A DNA stretch of 64,000 bases from contig NZ_JAGZ01000006.1 of assembly GCF_000526915.1 (NCBI RefSeq), forward strand, positions 186,001 through 250,000, read 5' to 3'. Shown here in pieces: positions 1 through 11,642 of the stretch. The notes under the pieces are model-generated. The model was not told where the DNA came from. It ran no database searches and saw only the letters and a list, made by a program, of their open reading frames with translations. The position numbers and the translations under genes are program-made. The stretch comes from Mycobacterium genavense ATCC 51234 (lineage in GTDB: Bacteria; Actinomycetota; Actinomycetes; Mycobacteriales; Mycobacteriaceae). Position 1 is the stretch's first letter. Each line of letters opens with the position of its first letter.

Positions 1-1035
1 GTCGGTCCCGAGAACTTCGGGCAACGCACCCACTCGGCTCGCGACGATCGGCGTACCGCTTGACATCGCTTCGACGGCGGGCAGCGAAAAGCCTTCGTAG
101 AGCGACGGTATGCAGGCGACCTCGGCCGAGGCGAACAACGCGGCCAGCTCGGCATCGGTGAGCCCGCTGGTGATGCGGACGATGTCGGAGATCCCGAGTT
201 CGGCGATCAGTTTGTGGGTGGGGCCGTTGGGTTCCACCTTGGCGACGAGCCGCAACTCGACATCCCGATTCACCCGAGCTTTGGCGACGGCGTGCAACAG
301 GGTGCTGACGCCTTTCTGCGGGGTGTCGGCGCTGGCGATCGCGATCACCCGACCGGGCTGCCGTGGACCCGAAACCGGTTTGAACAGTTCGGTGTTCACG
401 CCCAACGGAACGACGTGGAGTTGCTCGGGCGAGACGCCGAAATCGGAGATGATGTCGGCGGCCGACGACGACGAGACCGTCAACAGCTCCGGAATCTGAC
501 GCGCCACCTGCTGCTGCATGTCCAGGAAGCCATACCAGCGGCGTACCAACGGCTTCCGCCACCACTTCGCCGCCGCGACGTCCAGCACCCGGTCACGGGT
601 GATCGGGTGGTGCACGGTGGCGACCACCGGCATTCCCGTTGCGGCAATGCTCAGCAGTCCCGTGCCCAGGCTTTGGTTGTCGTGCACGACGTCGAAGTCG
701 GCTACGCGGTCGGCCAGTAGACGGGCGACGCGCATGGTGAACGTCCGCGGCTCGGGGAAACCGGCCGTCCACACAGTCAGGAGTTCCCGAAGGTCGATCG
801 CGTCGCAAATCTCGCCGGGGCGGGGAATGCGGAACGGGTCGGGCTCGCGGTACATGTCGAGACTCGGCACCTTGGTCAATCGCACCCGCGGATCGAGCAA
901 TTCCGGATACGGCTGACCGGAAAATACTTCGACATCATGGCCTAGTTCCACCAGACCGTGGCTGAGATGTCGTATGTAGACGCCCTGTCCGCCGCAATGG
1001 GTCTTACTACGGTAGGACAGCAAGGCAATTCGCAT
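1..1035 (-). CDS. Glycosyltransferase family 4 (GT-B), C-terminus cut by window edge
   Basis: The frame runs open from position 1 to an ATG at 1033-1035, preceded by the purine-rich ribosome site AAGAAGAG. The N-terminus begins MRIALLSYRSKTHCGGQG, the usual start of a GT4 enzyme with a glycine-rich donor loop. HPITRD follows mid-domain, and the C-terminal half carries PSLYEGFSLPAVEAMSSG, the EGFxLPxxEA nucleotide-sugar motif of GT4 retaining transferases. It is expected to move a sugar from a nucleotide or lipid donor to a cell-envelope or storage glycan at the cytoplasmic face. Donor and acceptor cannot be read from sequence. About 345 residues are visible, so only a short tail is missing. 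Confidence 0.85.
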   Translation of the reverse strand, partial: MRIALLSYRSKTHCGGQGVYIRHLSHGLVELGHDVEVFSGQPYPELLDPRVRLTKVPSLDMYREPDPFRIPRPGEICDAIDLRELLTVWTAGFPEPRTFTMRVARLLADRVADFDVVHDNQSLGTGLLSIAATGMPVVATVHHPITRDRVLDVAAAKWWRKPLVRRWYGFLDMQQQVARQIPELLTVSSSSAADIISDFGVSPEQLHVVPLGVNTELFKPVSGPRQPGRVIAIASADTPQKGVSTLLHAVAKARVNRDVELRLVAKVEPNGPTHKLIAELGISDIVRITSGLTDAELAALFASAEVACIPSLYEGFSLPAVEAMSSGTPIVASRVGALPEVLGTD

Positions 1036-1340
1036 ACTCAACTCTTCTTTGCTGGTTAACGAACGCGGAAGGGCGCCGAATCCATCGCGATCAACGGGCC
1101 CCGAACTCCGTGACAGCAAATTGGACATGTGTCCAGACTATAGTTCGATCAGCTAATCGACGCAACGCGCCATCGGTGCCCTTCAATACTAGGTTTCGGC
1201 GATATTCGTTCGGCGGCGAGGTCGAGTGGATAACTGCTTCGGCTCGCGCGGAGGCAATCGGGCGTCGGACATGTTGTGAGGCAATGGGCGGAGCGGTGAC
1301 CCAGGCGAGGACGCCTTTGTTTGCTGGCGGCCCATCCTCC
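1036..1340. other. Intergenic region between glycosyltransferase and TetR gene
   Basis: No gene supported. It should hold the promoter of the leftward glycosyltransferase gene and the 3' end region of the TetR gene. A short dyad, TGGACA-TG-TGTCCA, lies at 1122-1135 and could be a regulator site. Longer reading frames here are GC-rich shadows. Confidence 0.5.
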
Positions 1341-1955
1341 TCAGCGATCCAGCAGGACGGACAGGGCGTCGGAGACCATGTCCTCGGGGTGTTGGTCGAT
1401 CCCGACATTGCGCAGCTCGCCCTCGATGGCAAGGGAGGCGACGCCGTGCACGAGCGACCAGAGCGGTCCGGCCACCTCGCGCGGTTGTCGGCCGCGCAGT
1501 AGCCCGGCCGCCTGACACCCGGCAATCGTGTCGAGCAGTGTTCCGAAGGCTTGACCTGCGGCGACCGCCAGACTCGGGTGCTGGGCCTTGTCGGTATCCG
1601 CACCGAACATGACGCGGTACTGGTTCGGGTGACCGACGGCCCAACGGACATAGGCGCGACCGATCGCGATCAGCTTGTCGCGGGGACCGGCGGCGGCCTC
1701 GGTGCCGGCGGATAACGCGGCATGGAGGTCTAAAAACCCCTGTTCGGCGACCGTCGCGAGCAAGTGAGCCTTGTCGGTGAAGTGGCGGTACGGCGCCGCG
1801 GCGCTGACACCCGCGCGGCGCGCCGCCTCGGTCAGGGTAAATCCCTTCGGCCCCCGCTCGGCCACCAGCGACAGTGCCGCGCTGGTCAGCGCGCGTTTAA
1901 GATCGCCGTGGTGGTAACTACCCCGGACCTTGGTTGGAGACTTCTTCGCGGGCAT
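1341..1955 (-). CDS. TetR-family regulator with WHG-type C-terminal domain
   Basis: This 204-residue protein starts MPAKKSPTKVRGSYHHGDLK. The helix-turn-helix covers about residues 20-65 (TLTEAARRAGVSAAAPYRHF), a classic TetR DNA-binding domain. The C-terminal ligand domain contains GPLWSLVHGVASL, matching the TetR_C_33 (WHG) family. The start at 1953-1955 was chosen over a much longer upstream reading because homology begins there and an 8-bp-arm inverted repeat sits just upstream at 1963-1984. It is divergent from the SDR-SRPBCC pair and probably represses it. The ligand is unknown. Confidence 0.88.
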   Translation of the reverse strand: MPAKKSPTKVRGSYHHGDLKRALTSAALSLVAERGPKGFTLTEAARRAGVSAAAPYRHFTDKAHLLATVAEQGFLDLHAALSAGTEAAAGPRDKLIAIGRAYVRWAVGHPNQYRVMFGADTDKAQHPSLAVAAGQAFGTLLDTIAGCQAAGLLRGRQPREVAGPLWSLVHGVASLAIEGELRNVGIDQHPEDMVSDALSVLLDR

Positions 1956-1962
1956 GTTGACG

Positions 1963-1984
1963 ACATTGACATCCGAGTCAATGT
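1963..1984. promoter_or_regulatory. Probable TetR operator (8-bp inverted repeat)
   Basis: Perfect arms ACATTGAC and GTCAATGT separated by 6 bp lie in the short gap between the divergent TetR and SDR genes. Position and symmetry fit an auto- and cross-regulatory TetR operator. Binding is inferred. Confidence 0.65.
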
Positions 1985-2016
1985 TAATGACATTCACATT
2001 CCTGGAAGGAGCCGAA

Positions 2017-2584
2017 ATGTCATCTCGACAATGCGGTGAAAACGGCTGGGCTGTGGTCACGGGCGCCAGCTCTGGTTTCGGCGCGATCTTCGCCGACTTG
2101 CTGGCCAAGCGTGGCCTGTCACTGCTGCTCGCCTGACCCACGCGGTACTGCCCGGAATGCTGGCCCGCGGTCGCGGCGGCATCCTCAACGTCGCCTCCAC
2201 CATCGCGTTTTAGCCCGGCACTTATCAGGCGACCTACGGTGCATCGAAGGCGTTCGTGCTCTCCCTCAGTCAGGCCCTCTGGGCCCAAACGCGCGGCTCG
2301 GGCGTCACGGTGACCGCCCTGTGCCCCGGACCCACCCGGACCGGTTTCGTCGACGCACTGGAATCCGATGTGTCGCACACCGCGATCTACCGCCGCTTGG
2401 CCGCACCCGAACCCGTGGTGGCCGCCGGGCTGCGCGCGCTGGACCAAGGCCGTGCCGTCGCGGTCCTCGGTTGGGCAACCGGATCATGACGACCGACGGC
2501 CGCTTGTCACCCGGCTGGCTTTCCGCCCTGATCAGTGCCCGGATGCTGCGGCCCACGGCCGCCACGGCGCATCGGAGCCGCTGA
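2017..2584 (+). pseudogene. Short-chain dehydrogenase/reductase, degraded
   Basis: A good ribosome site (GGAAGGAG, 2004-2011) precedes ATG 2017. The Rossmann start VVTGASSGFGAIFADLLA is intact, then the frame ends at 2134-2136. Homology resumes one frame over at about 2133 with THAVLPGMLARGRGGILNVA, so roughly 80 residues between cofactor-binding and central strands are deleted. An amber codon at 2211-2213 interrupts the region before the catalytic YGASKAF motif (YxxxK present). Another shift near 2470 is needed to reach the C-terminal SARMLRP segment. The natural stop overlaps the start region of the SRPBCC gene by spacing of one base, so this was the first gene of a two-gene operon. The product should be inactive. 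Confidence 0.85.
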
Positions 2585-2585
2585 C

Positions 2586-3038
2586 ATGTCCGGCAAGGTC
2601 TTCACCTTCGAAATCCACCGCACCACGCCCGCATCCGCGGCCACTCTGTTTCGCCTGGAAACCGACGGTGCTCATTGGTCCGACTGGGCGAAACCACTTA
2701 TCGTTCAATCGAGTTGGGAGCAGCAGGGCGATCCGGCCCCCGGGGGCATCGGCGTGGTACGCAAGGTCGGGTTGTGGCCGATGCTGATGCGGGAAAAGAC
2801 GATCGGGTACGAACAAGATCGTCGGCACGTCTACCTGCAGATCGGGCCACGGCTGCCGGCCCGCGATTATCGGGCCGAGATGCTGCTGACCCCCAACCCG
2901 GCGGGCGGCACCGACATCCGCTGGACCGGGTCGTTCACCGAACGTGTGCGCGGCACGGGCACAATCATGCGCGTTTTGCTGCGCTGCGTGGTCGGCTTCC
3001 TTGCCAGTCGCCTCGTGACAGCGGCCGAGAAAGGGTAA
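2586..3038 (+). CDS. SRPBCC (polyketide cyclase/dehydrase-like) family protein
   Basis: A 150-residue intact protein starts at ATG 2586, one base after the SDR stop. It begins MSGKVFTFEIHRTTPASAAT and shows the SRPBCC pattern: an N-terminal strand with TTPA-type turn, LETDGAHWSDWAKP, and a C-terminal long helix (RVLLRCVVGFLASRLVTAAE). The fold forms a hydrophobic pocket for small lipophilic ligands. No catalytic residues are identifiable. Co-transcription with the SDR under the divergent TetR suggests a role in modifying or binding the same substrate. It survives although its operon partner is broken, so it depends on transcription through the pseudogene. Confidence 0.82.
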   Translation: MSGKVFTFEIHRTTPASAATLFRLETDGAHWSDWAKPLIVQSSWEQQGDPAPGGIGVVRKVGLWPMLMREKTIGYEQDRRHVYLQIGPRLPARDYRAEMLLTPNPAGGTDIRWTGSFTERVRGTGTIMRVLLRCVVGFLASRLVTAAEKG

Positions 3039-3182
3039 TCCACGTCACAGCAGTCACCCTTCACGCCGTCGTCTCCGAATCCAGGTCGACCACACGGGAA
3101 TTCGTGCAGCCGGTGAACCGCTCGGCTCGTTCACGCGTGGCTAGATATGCAACGCTATACCCAGCGGTGCGGAGGAGTCATC

Positions 3183-4735
3183 GTGAAGGCTGTATTAGAA
3201 ACACGTTACGACGTGATCGTGTGTGGAGCGGGGTCCTCGGGCTCCGTGATCGCGGCACGATTGGCGGAAAACCCCGACGTAAAGGTGCTGTTGCTGGAGG
3301 CCGGCGGCAGCGATGACGTCCCTACTGTCACCGAGGCGAGCCAGTGGCCGCTGAACCTGGGCAGTGAACGCGACTGGGGCTTCGTGTCCGAGCCCGATCC
3401 GAGGCTGCACGGACGTTCGATCCCGTTCTCGATGGGCAAGGTGCTGGGCGGCGGGTCAAGCATCAACGTGATGCTCTGGGCGCGACGGCATCGCAGCGAC
3501 TGGACCATTTCGCGACCGAATCCGGTGAGCCGGCCTGGGCATACGACTCGGTCCTGGATTTGTACCGCCAGATCGAGGACTGGTACGGAGTGGGCAAACC
3601 GAATCATCGTGGCAGGGGAGGCTCCGTCTTCGTCCAGCCCGCACCCGACGCACATCCACTCGCCGCGGCGACCGTGAAAGCTGCCAGGACACTGGGAATT
3701 CCGAGCTATCAGAGTCCCAACGGCCGGCTGATGGAAGATATGCGCGGCGCCGCGATCGCCGATCTGCGCTGGCGCGGCGGGAAACGCCTCTCGGTGTTCC
3801 GCACCTACACCGCACCGCAGCTGCATCGGCCGAACCTCACCGTGGTGCCACACGCGCTGGTAAGCAGGGTGATTCTGCAGGACGCCCGGGCCACCAGCGT
3901 CGAGGTCCTGCACGACGGCGCGGTCCATCGCGTGATCGCCGACACCGAGGTGGTGTTGTCCCTCGGGGCGGTTCACACACCCAAAGTGCTGATGCAGTCC
4001 GGCATCGGCGACGCGGACGAACTGCGCGACGCAGGGGTCCGGCTCCGCCAGCACCTGCCGGGTGTGGGACGCAACTTTCAAGACCACTACGGGTTCGACT
4101 GCGTATGGGAATTTCCCGAAGACCTCGCCGGCAGCACCCAGGCGGGTGCGACGCTGTTCTGGGACTCCGGGCTTACCGTCGCGGACGGGCCAGACCTGTT
4201 CGCCTGTTTAGGGCACTTTCCCAAGTCCACACCCGAAAACATCGCGAAATACGTTCTGCCGCAAAATAGCTGGGTTTTGTTCGGGTCACCGACGCGCCCC
4301 AGGAGCCGTGGCCGATTGCGGTTGACGGGTTCGAGTCCCGACGATCCCGTTCGGATCGAGGCCAACGCGTTGTCCGACCCTCACGATGTCAAGACGGGGA
4401 TCGCCTGCATCGAAACCCTCCGCGAAATCGGCAATTCCGCGGAGCTTCGTCCGTTCATCACCCGCGAGGTGATGCCGGGCGACCTGACCGGTGGCGAGCT
4501 GGAAACCTATCTGCGCAACGCGGTCACCACCTATTGGCACGAATCGGGGACCGCGAAGATGGGCCGCGACCCGATATCGGTGGTCGACGGACACCTCGGG
4601 GTCTACGGCATCGAGGGCCTGCGCGTCGCCGATGCGTCGATCATGCCGCGGATCACCAGCGGCAACACCATGGCGCCGTGCGTGGTGATCGGTGAACGTG
4701 CCGCGCACTCCATCAAAACCGAGCACCGGATGTGA
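3183..4735 (+). pseudogene. GMC-family FAD oxidoreductase (choline/alcohol dehydrogenase-like), frameshifted
   Basis: GTG 3183 follows a strong GGAGGAG site at 3171-3177. The N-terminus carries the FAD-binding motif GAGSSGSVIAARLAE and the GMC signature GKVLGGGSSINVMLW. At about 3501-3503 one base is missing from what should be TGGGAC, and homology continues in the next frame as DHFATESGEPAWAYD. The C-terminal catalytic pair is present: His in YWHESGTAKMG and Asn in TSGNTMAPCVVIGERAA. Repaired, the protein would be about 517 residues, normal for the family. The single-base homopolymer lesion could be real or a sequencing error. As written, translation ends early. Substrate unknown. Confidence 0.88.
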
Positions 4736-4777
4736 CGGTACATCACCTTGTCAACGCTTCGAGAGGAATTCGATCTC

Positions 4778-5569
4778 ATGCTGGAACTCGTCGACAAGGG
4801 ACAACCCACTGCGGCGCACCCCCACCCGCTGCTCTTTGTGCACGGCGCCTTCCTGGGCGCATGGAGCTGGGAGGTGCACTTTCTGGATTTCTTCGCCGAC
4901 CGCGGGTTTCGCGTCCTGGCGCCGAGCCTTCGCGGTCACGGCGCGAGCCCGGCGGACAAACCCCTGCGGCTGTGCTCGATCGCGGACTTCGTCGAGGACG
5001 TCACAACCATTGCCAATACGATTGCGCCACAGCCAGTCCCGATCGGACACTCGATGGGTGGCTTCGTGGTGCAGAAGTATCTCGAAGCCAACGAGGCACC
5101 GGCGGCGGTCCTGCTCGCGTCCGCACCGTCGCGTGGCCACCTACGGTCGCTGCTGCGCAACATTCGGCGGCACCCGTGGCGCAGTTCCAGGTTCAGCCTG
5201 ACTGGGCGACCCGACCATCTCCTGGGCACCACGACGGCAGGCGCTCGCGAATTGTTCTTCGGCCAGCAGGCGTCCGACGACCTGATCCGCTCGACCACCG
5301 CGCGGCTTCAACCGGACAGCACAAGGGCCATCTTGCTAGACATGGTCGCCGTCGAACTGGTCAGGACCGACCGGATCACCACACCCTTTTTGGTGCGCGG
5401 CGGCGAAGAAGACGCGACCTATCCTCCCACCGAGGTCCGCGCTACAGCCCGGGCCTACGGCACTGAGGCAACGATCATTCCGCAGATCGGGCACTCGATG
5501 ACCGTGGAGCCCGGATGGGAAACGGTCGCCGAGCGCATCGTGTCGTGGCTGACCCAGCGCGGTCTCTAG
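4778..5569 (+). CDS. Alpha/beta hydrolase
   Basis: Start ATG 4778 was preferred (GAGAGGA about 10 bp upstream) over an in-frame TTG at 4748. The 263-residue product has the oxyanion strand LLFVHGAFLGAWSWEVH, cap-entry RGHGAS, the nucleophile elbow GHSMGG (Ser about residue 90) and a C-terminal IGHSMTVEP that supplies the catalytic His. It resembles single-domain esterase/lipase-like hydrolases of actinobacteria. It follows the GMC gene by about 40 bp and was probably co-transcribed. No signal peptide. Substrate cannot be assigned. Confidence 0.88.
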   Translation: MLELVDKGQPTAAHPHPLLFVHGAFLGAWSWEVHFLDFFADRGFRVLAPSLRGHGASPADKPLRLCSIADFVEDVTTIANTIAPQPVPIGHSMGGFVVQKYLEANEAPAAVLLASAPSRGHLRSLLRNIRRHPWRSSRFSLTGRPDHLLGTTTAGARELFFGQQASDDLIRSTTARLQPDSTRAILLDMVAVELVRTDRITTPFLVRGGEEDATYPPTEVRATARAYGTEATIIPQIGHSMTVEPGWETVAERIVSWLTQRGL

Positions 5570-5607
5570 GCATCGTCGTGCGGTAACGCGCTTGCTACCA
5601 TCGCGCC

Positions 5608-6399
5608 GTGCACGATGTTGCTGCACCACGCGGTGGGCGCCGGACTGTTCCGCGACGCGACGTCCTCAAGTATGTGTTCGCACCGGCGCTGCTGAGCCTG
5701 GCCGCGATGTTCGACGCGCCCGGCTCGTCTGCCGCCGGCATCCAGCTGATCGACTTTGCCGAGAAACGGATTTCGCCGGACGAGATCAAGGCGGCGGGAT
5801 ACGCCGGCGTGATCAACTACGTCTCCGCCGAACGGCCGGGCGCGCATCGAGGCCAAGCCGATCACCCGCGAGTACGCGGACTCGTTGCGCGCGGCGGGTT
5901 TACACATCGTCAGTAACTTCCAGTACGGCAAGCCCGGATGGCCCGCTACGCCGTCGGACCTGACCCGCGGCCACGACGGTGGTGTGGCGGATGCGCAGAC
6001 GGCTCAGCAGCTGCATACCGCCGCCGGCGGACCGAACTCGGCGCCGATCTTCTTCAGCGTCGACGACGACATCGACCAGAACACCTGGAATACCGTTGCC
6101 GTCGACTGGTTTCGGGGAATCAACTCCGTACTCGGGGTGGGCCGCACCGGTATTTACGGCCACTACAACGCGTGCGGGTGGGCGATCAGGGACGGCGTGA
6201 TCGACAACTCGTCCAGCGCGGGGCACGCCTGGGCGTGGCAAACCCGTCGTGGTCGCATGGCCAGCGCGAGCCGATGGCGGTGCTGTACCAAACGATCGTC
6301 AACAGCCCGTCCAACCCCGGTCCGCTGCTGGGCGACATCAACGTGGATGTCGACGACGTCCTCGCGCCCGACTACGGACAGTGGGATCTGGGCCGCTGA
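5608..6399 (+). pseudogene. DUF1906 (Rv2525c-like) Tat-secreted protein, two frameshifts
   Basis: The N-terminus has a twin-arginine signal (RRTVPRRDVLKYVFAP) followed by the mature DUF1906 start GIQLIDFAEKRISPDEIKA. Compared with the intact paralog at 26185-27012, the frame breaks at about 5840 after NYVSAERPGA, resumes as IEAKPITREYADSLRAAG, then breaks again near 6245, where a CCCC run appears to have lost one C, and ends as VDVDDVLAPDYGQWDLGR. DUF1906 proteins have a glycoside-hydrolase-like TIM barrel. In M. tuberculosis Rv2525c is exported by Tat and linked to the envelope. This copy cannot make a full product, but the paralog may compensate. Confidence 0.87.
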
Positions 6400-6402
6400 G
6401 CG

Positions 6403-7278
6403 CTACATGCCCAGCGGTACCGAACTGCCGGTCGCCTGGGGCGTGGTCGAGGCGATGAAGTTCTCCAGGATGTCCGCCACCGCCGTCGGCGCCTCGACGT
6501 GGGGGAAATGCCCGACGCCCTCGAGCACCTCGAGGCGACTGCCCTCGAGCGCGTCATGGGCGGCGTAGGCATGCGCGACCGGGATGATCCGATCCTGGTC
6601 GCCCCAGATCAACAGTGCCGGAAGGCCGGCCGCGACGTGCAGCTTGTTGAGCGCGCTGACGGCCTGGCCGCGGTAGTCCACAACCGAGCGCAACGTCCGT
6701 AGGAACGCCTGGCGGGTCCGCGCGTCCGACAGCGAGCAGTACGCCTGCCACATCTCACCGGCCCGCGGCGCGCGAATCCCGGCCGAGGTCAGCCACGAAC
6801 CGACCTTGTTGCCCAGGGTCAGCACCGGCTGCGGCGCGACGACGGGTAACAGCAATTCTGCACCGGGCGCCGACAGCATCCGCAGCACCGGGCTGAGTTC
6901 GGGGCCGAGGCCGCCACTGCCGATCAGGGCCAGCCGCTCGCAGTAGTCGCGATGCTGATGGGTGAACTGCATTGCGATGCCGCCGCCCAGCGACTGCCCG
7001 ACCACGGTGGCGCGGGAAACGCCAAGTTCGTCGAGCAGGTCACGCAACGAGACCGCGAAAGCGCCCAGCGAGTAGTCGCCGCGCGGCTTTGCCGACTCCC
7101 CGTGGCCGAGCAGGTCGGGCGCGATGACGCGGTATTTCTTGGCGAGCTGCGGAATGATCTCGCGCCAAGTGGCCGAACTGCCGGCCATCCCGTGGATCAG
7201 CAACAGGGCGTGGCCGCTACCGGCTTCCCGGTACGCGATCCGGTCGCCGTGCAGTTCGAGGTAGGTCAATTCGCTCAT
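6403..7278 (-). CDS. Alpha/beta hydrolase (Rv2715-like)
   Basis: From ATG 7278 the protein is 291 residues (MSELTYLELHGDRIAYREAG). An in-frame GTG at 7329 would add 17 residues without homology. It has LLLIHGMAGSS (oxyanion), DLLGHGES, nucleophile elbow VGQSLGGG, WGDQDRIIPV carrying the acid, and GVGHFPHVE with the catalytic His. The layout follows the M. tuberculosis Rv2715 class of cytoplasmic hydrolases. A 24-bp dyad at 7337-7360 lies just upstream and may control it. Substrate unknown. Confidence 0.88.
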   Translation of the reverse strand: MSELTYLELHGDRIAYREAGSGHALLLIHGMAGSSATWREIIPQLAKKYRVIAPDLLGHGESAKPRGDYSLGAFAVSLRDLLDELGVSRATVVGQSLGGGIAMQFTHQHRDYCERLALIGSGGLGPELSPVLRMLSAPGAELLLPVVAPQPVLTLGNKVGSWLTSAGIRAPRAGEMWQAYCSLSDARTRQAFLRTLRSVVDYRGQAVSALNKLHVAAGLPALLIWGDQDRIIPVAHAYAAHDALEGSRLEVLEGVGHFPHVEAPTAVADILENFIASTTPQATGSSVPLGM

Positions 7279-7336
7279 GGTCAAACCGTGTACCCATGCC
7301 TTGGTCGTCGATGCGCCGGTGCTCACCAAAGAATAC

Positions 7337-7360
7337 GTAACTTACGTAGCCGTAGGTTAC
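7337..7360. promoter_or_regulatory. Operator-like dyad upstream of hydrolase gene
   Basis: GTAACTTACG-TAGC-CGTAGGTTAC gives arms complementary at 9 of 10 positions, 60 bp upstream of the chosen hydrolase ATG. TTACG/CGTAA dyads of this kind are common TetR-type sites in mycobacteria. No TetR gene adjoins, so the binding protein is unknown. Confidence 0.5.
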
Positions 7361-7414
7361 TGACGGGTAATAATGTGGTGGGCCTCACGCGTCGGACATG
7401 CCCACGCCACGTGA

Positions 7415-7451
7415 ACGACACCCCGCGAGCTGCGTGCCCGCGGGGTGTCGT
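7415..7451 (-). terminator. Hairpin terminator downstream of katG
   Basis: Perfect 12-bp arms (ACGACACCCCGC / GCGGGGTGTCGT) with a 13-nt loop begin about 25 nt after the katG stop. There is no U-tract, as is usual for mycobacterial intrinsic terminators. Confidence 0.7.
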
Positions 7452-7475
7452 CTGGTACTGGCGATCAGGCCGGCG

Positions 7476-9767
<2,292 letters not shown>

Positions 9768-9770
<3 letters not shown>

Positions 9771-10208
9771 AGAATCCGCGGTCGAGCAATCGGGGCACAG
9801 GCCCCAGTAGATGACTTCGGCCTCGTCGAGCACGAAGCCATCGAGGACGTTGTCGTCGTCTGATGGAGTGAGGCAGGGGGCATCGCCGACCGCGCAGTCG
9901 ATGTCGGCAATCACGCCGCAGGATCGGCATACGACATGGTGGTGGTTGTCGCCGGCCCGGGACTCATAGCGCGCGACCAGACCTGAGGGCTGGATGCGAC
10001 GGACCAGACCCACCGCCGTCAGCGCATTGAGCACGTCGTACACCGCCTGGCGTGAGACGTCGGGAAGACCGGTTCGCACCGAGGAAAAAATCGTCTCGGT
10101 GTCGGCATGTGGATTGGCATGCACCGCCGCCAGGACCGCGATCCTGGGTCGGGTCACGCGCAAGTCGGCCATACGCAACCGCTCCGCGTAGTCCGACGTT
10201 GACGACAC
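9768..10208 (-). CDS. furA: FurA, Fur-family repressor of katG
   Basis: The 146-residue metalloregulator represses its own promoter and thus katG until oxidised. The start was set at GTG 10208 (VSSTSDYAERLR), matching M. tuberculosis FurA, because the -10 element then places transcription start on the codon. A GTG at 10226 would add six residues. The winged helix holds RVTRPRIAVLAA and DVSRQAVYDVLNAL. Metal ligands appear in GDNHHHVVCRSCG (HHH and CxxC) and in GLCPDC near the C-terminus. The frame is open and the furA-katG arrangement is conserved. Confidence 0.95.
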
Positions 10209-10244
10209 AAGGCCAATATGGCGCACTTATCTGGAATCAGTCAA
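10206..10244 (-). promoter_or_regulatory. furA-katG promoter, probably leaderless
   Basis: On the minus strand a TTGACT -35 box (10239-10244) and CATATT -10 box (10215-10220) are separated by 18 bp. Six bases separate the -10 from GTG 10208, so +1 would coincide with the start codon. The AT-rich stretch here is where FurA binds in related species. Confidence 0.7.
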
Positions 10245-10280
10245 GACTTTCCCGGGGCAATAGCCCGTAAAAATTTGGCG

Positions 10281-11533
10281 TCAGGAAGCCGGCTTCAAAG
10301 CGCTGCCGTTGCGCCACTGGTCCCAACTCAGCGTCCAGTCGCCGTTTTGGCTCAGCCGCAGGGCCGGCCCGCCACTGTTGCGGACCTCGACGACATCGCC
10401 CGGTACGGAAAAGTCGTAGAACCATTTCGCGTTGTCGCCGTTGAGGTTCAGACACCCGTGCGAGGTATCGGTATGACCCTGCGCCCACACCGTCGCGTCG
10501 AGCTGATGCAGATAGATGCCGTCGATGCTGATTCGGGTCGCGTAGTTGATGGTCTCCCTATAATCCCAGGCGCGAATTCTTCGGCAGTCCGAATGTCGAG
10601 GAGTCCATGACGACGGGATTGCCCTTGTCGAGCACGGTGTAGACACCTGGAGGAGTCGACAAGGAGATCGTCTGCGGCCCGACCGCTTCGGTGCCGCCCA
10701 TCCTCATGGAGGTGGGCATGGTGCGGAGCAATGCGCCGTTGCTGAACACGCTCACCGTCTTGGTGGCATCGTCGGCGATCGAGACGTGCGCATCGCCGAT
10801 CCGGAACGACACTCGGTTGTCTTCCTGCCCGAATAGTCCGTCGCCCAGCGCGATTCCGTAGATGTTGGCTGCTGCGGTGACGGTGGTGCCCGGCGCGTAG
10901 TCGTGCTCCGGTCGCCAGTGCGCGTTCTGGTCGTCGACCCAGAACCAGGAGCCCGGCACCGCGGGATTCGTGGTGACCTGCACCCGGCGCTCGGCGGCCG
11001 CGCGGTCGCCGATCTTTTCGTCGAAGTGCGCGACGACCACTGTGCCGACCCCGTAGCTGCCGCCGTCGCGCAGCGCGGCCTCCGACGTAGTCTGAACGAA
11101 ACCTTCGTCTGGTTTGACGGGCGCAGCGTGGAGAACGACGAATCTTGGTTCGCCACAACGCCGCCCGCGCCACGACTGCTGGCGTTGAGCGTGTAGGTAC
11201 GTCCGTAGCCGAGGGGAGTGGTGGTCTTCCAGACGGTGTGGTCCGGCGTCATGACTCCCTCAACGGACGCGCCGGCCTCGTTGACCATGCGCACGTCGGT
11301 GAGTGCCCCGTTCTCGGCCTTCACCTGCACTGGCGAAAGGGGTCGACATCGCGTGCATCGGCATCGGGAGTAAACGAAATCTTGGGCACTCCAATAGTTT
11401 TCGGAGAGCAACTGGTGCAGCGAGGCAAGGCCGCGAGCTGGATCACGCCGCAAACTCCGATGAGGACGAACACGCACAGCAAGACCCGGCGCCGAAGTTG
11501 GCCCCTGTTCCCGGGGTTCATCTGGATGCGCAT
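10281..11533 (-). pseudogene. L,D-transpeptidase (YkuD), three frameshifts
   Basis: The N-terminus has a membrane or signal segment (RRRVLLCVFVLIGVCGVIQL). The Ig-like and YkuD domains follow in different frames. Breaks lie near 11335 (before SPVQVKAENG), near 11097 (before VQTTSEAALRDGG) and near 10562 (NSRLG to YRETINYATRIS, one extra base). The catalytic motif HTDTSHGCLNL, with the essential Cys, is present in the last frame, as is the C-terminal WDQWRNGSAL seen in mycobacterial Ldt enzymes. Repaired, it would be an LdtMt2/LdtMt5-class 3-3 peptidoglycan crosslinker of about 417 residues. As written it cannot be made. Which Ldt paralog it represents is uncertain. Confidence 0.87.
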
Positions 11534-11642
11534 CCTCGAAGGTTGTCCCATCAGCCGGCCCGCGCGACGACATGTCGGGTACCAAGTAACCCCATGGGCG
11601 CGTTCTGAAACGTTGCGCCTCGTCGCGAGAGATCATGGCGTC

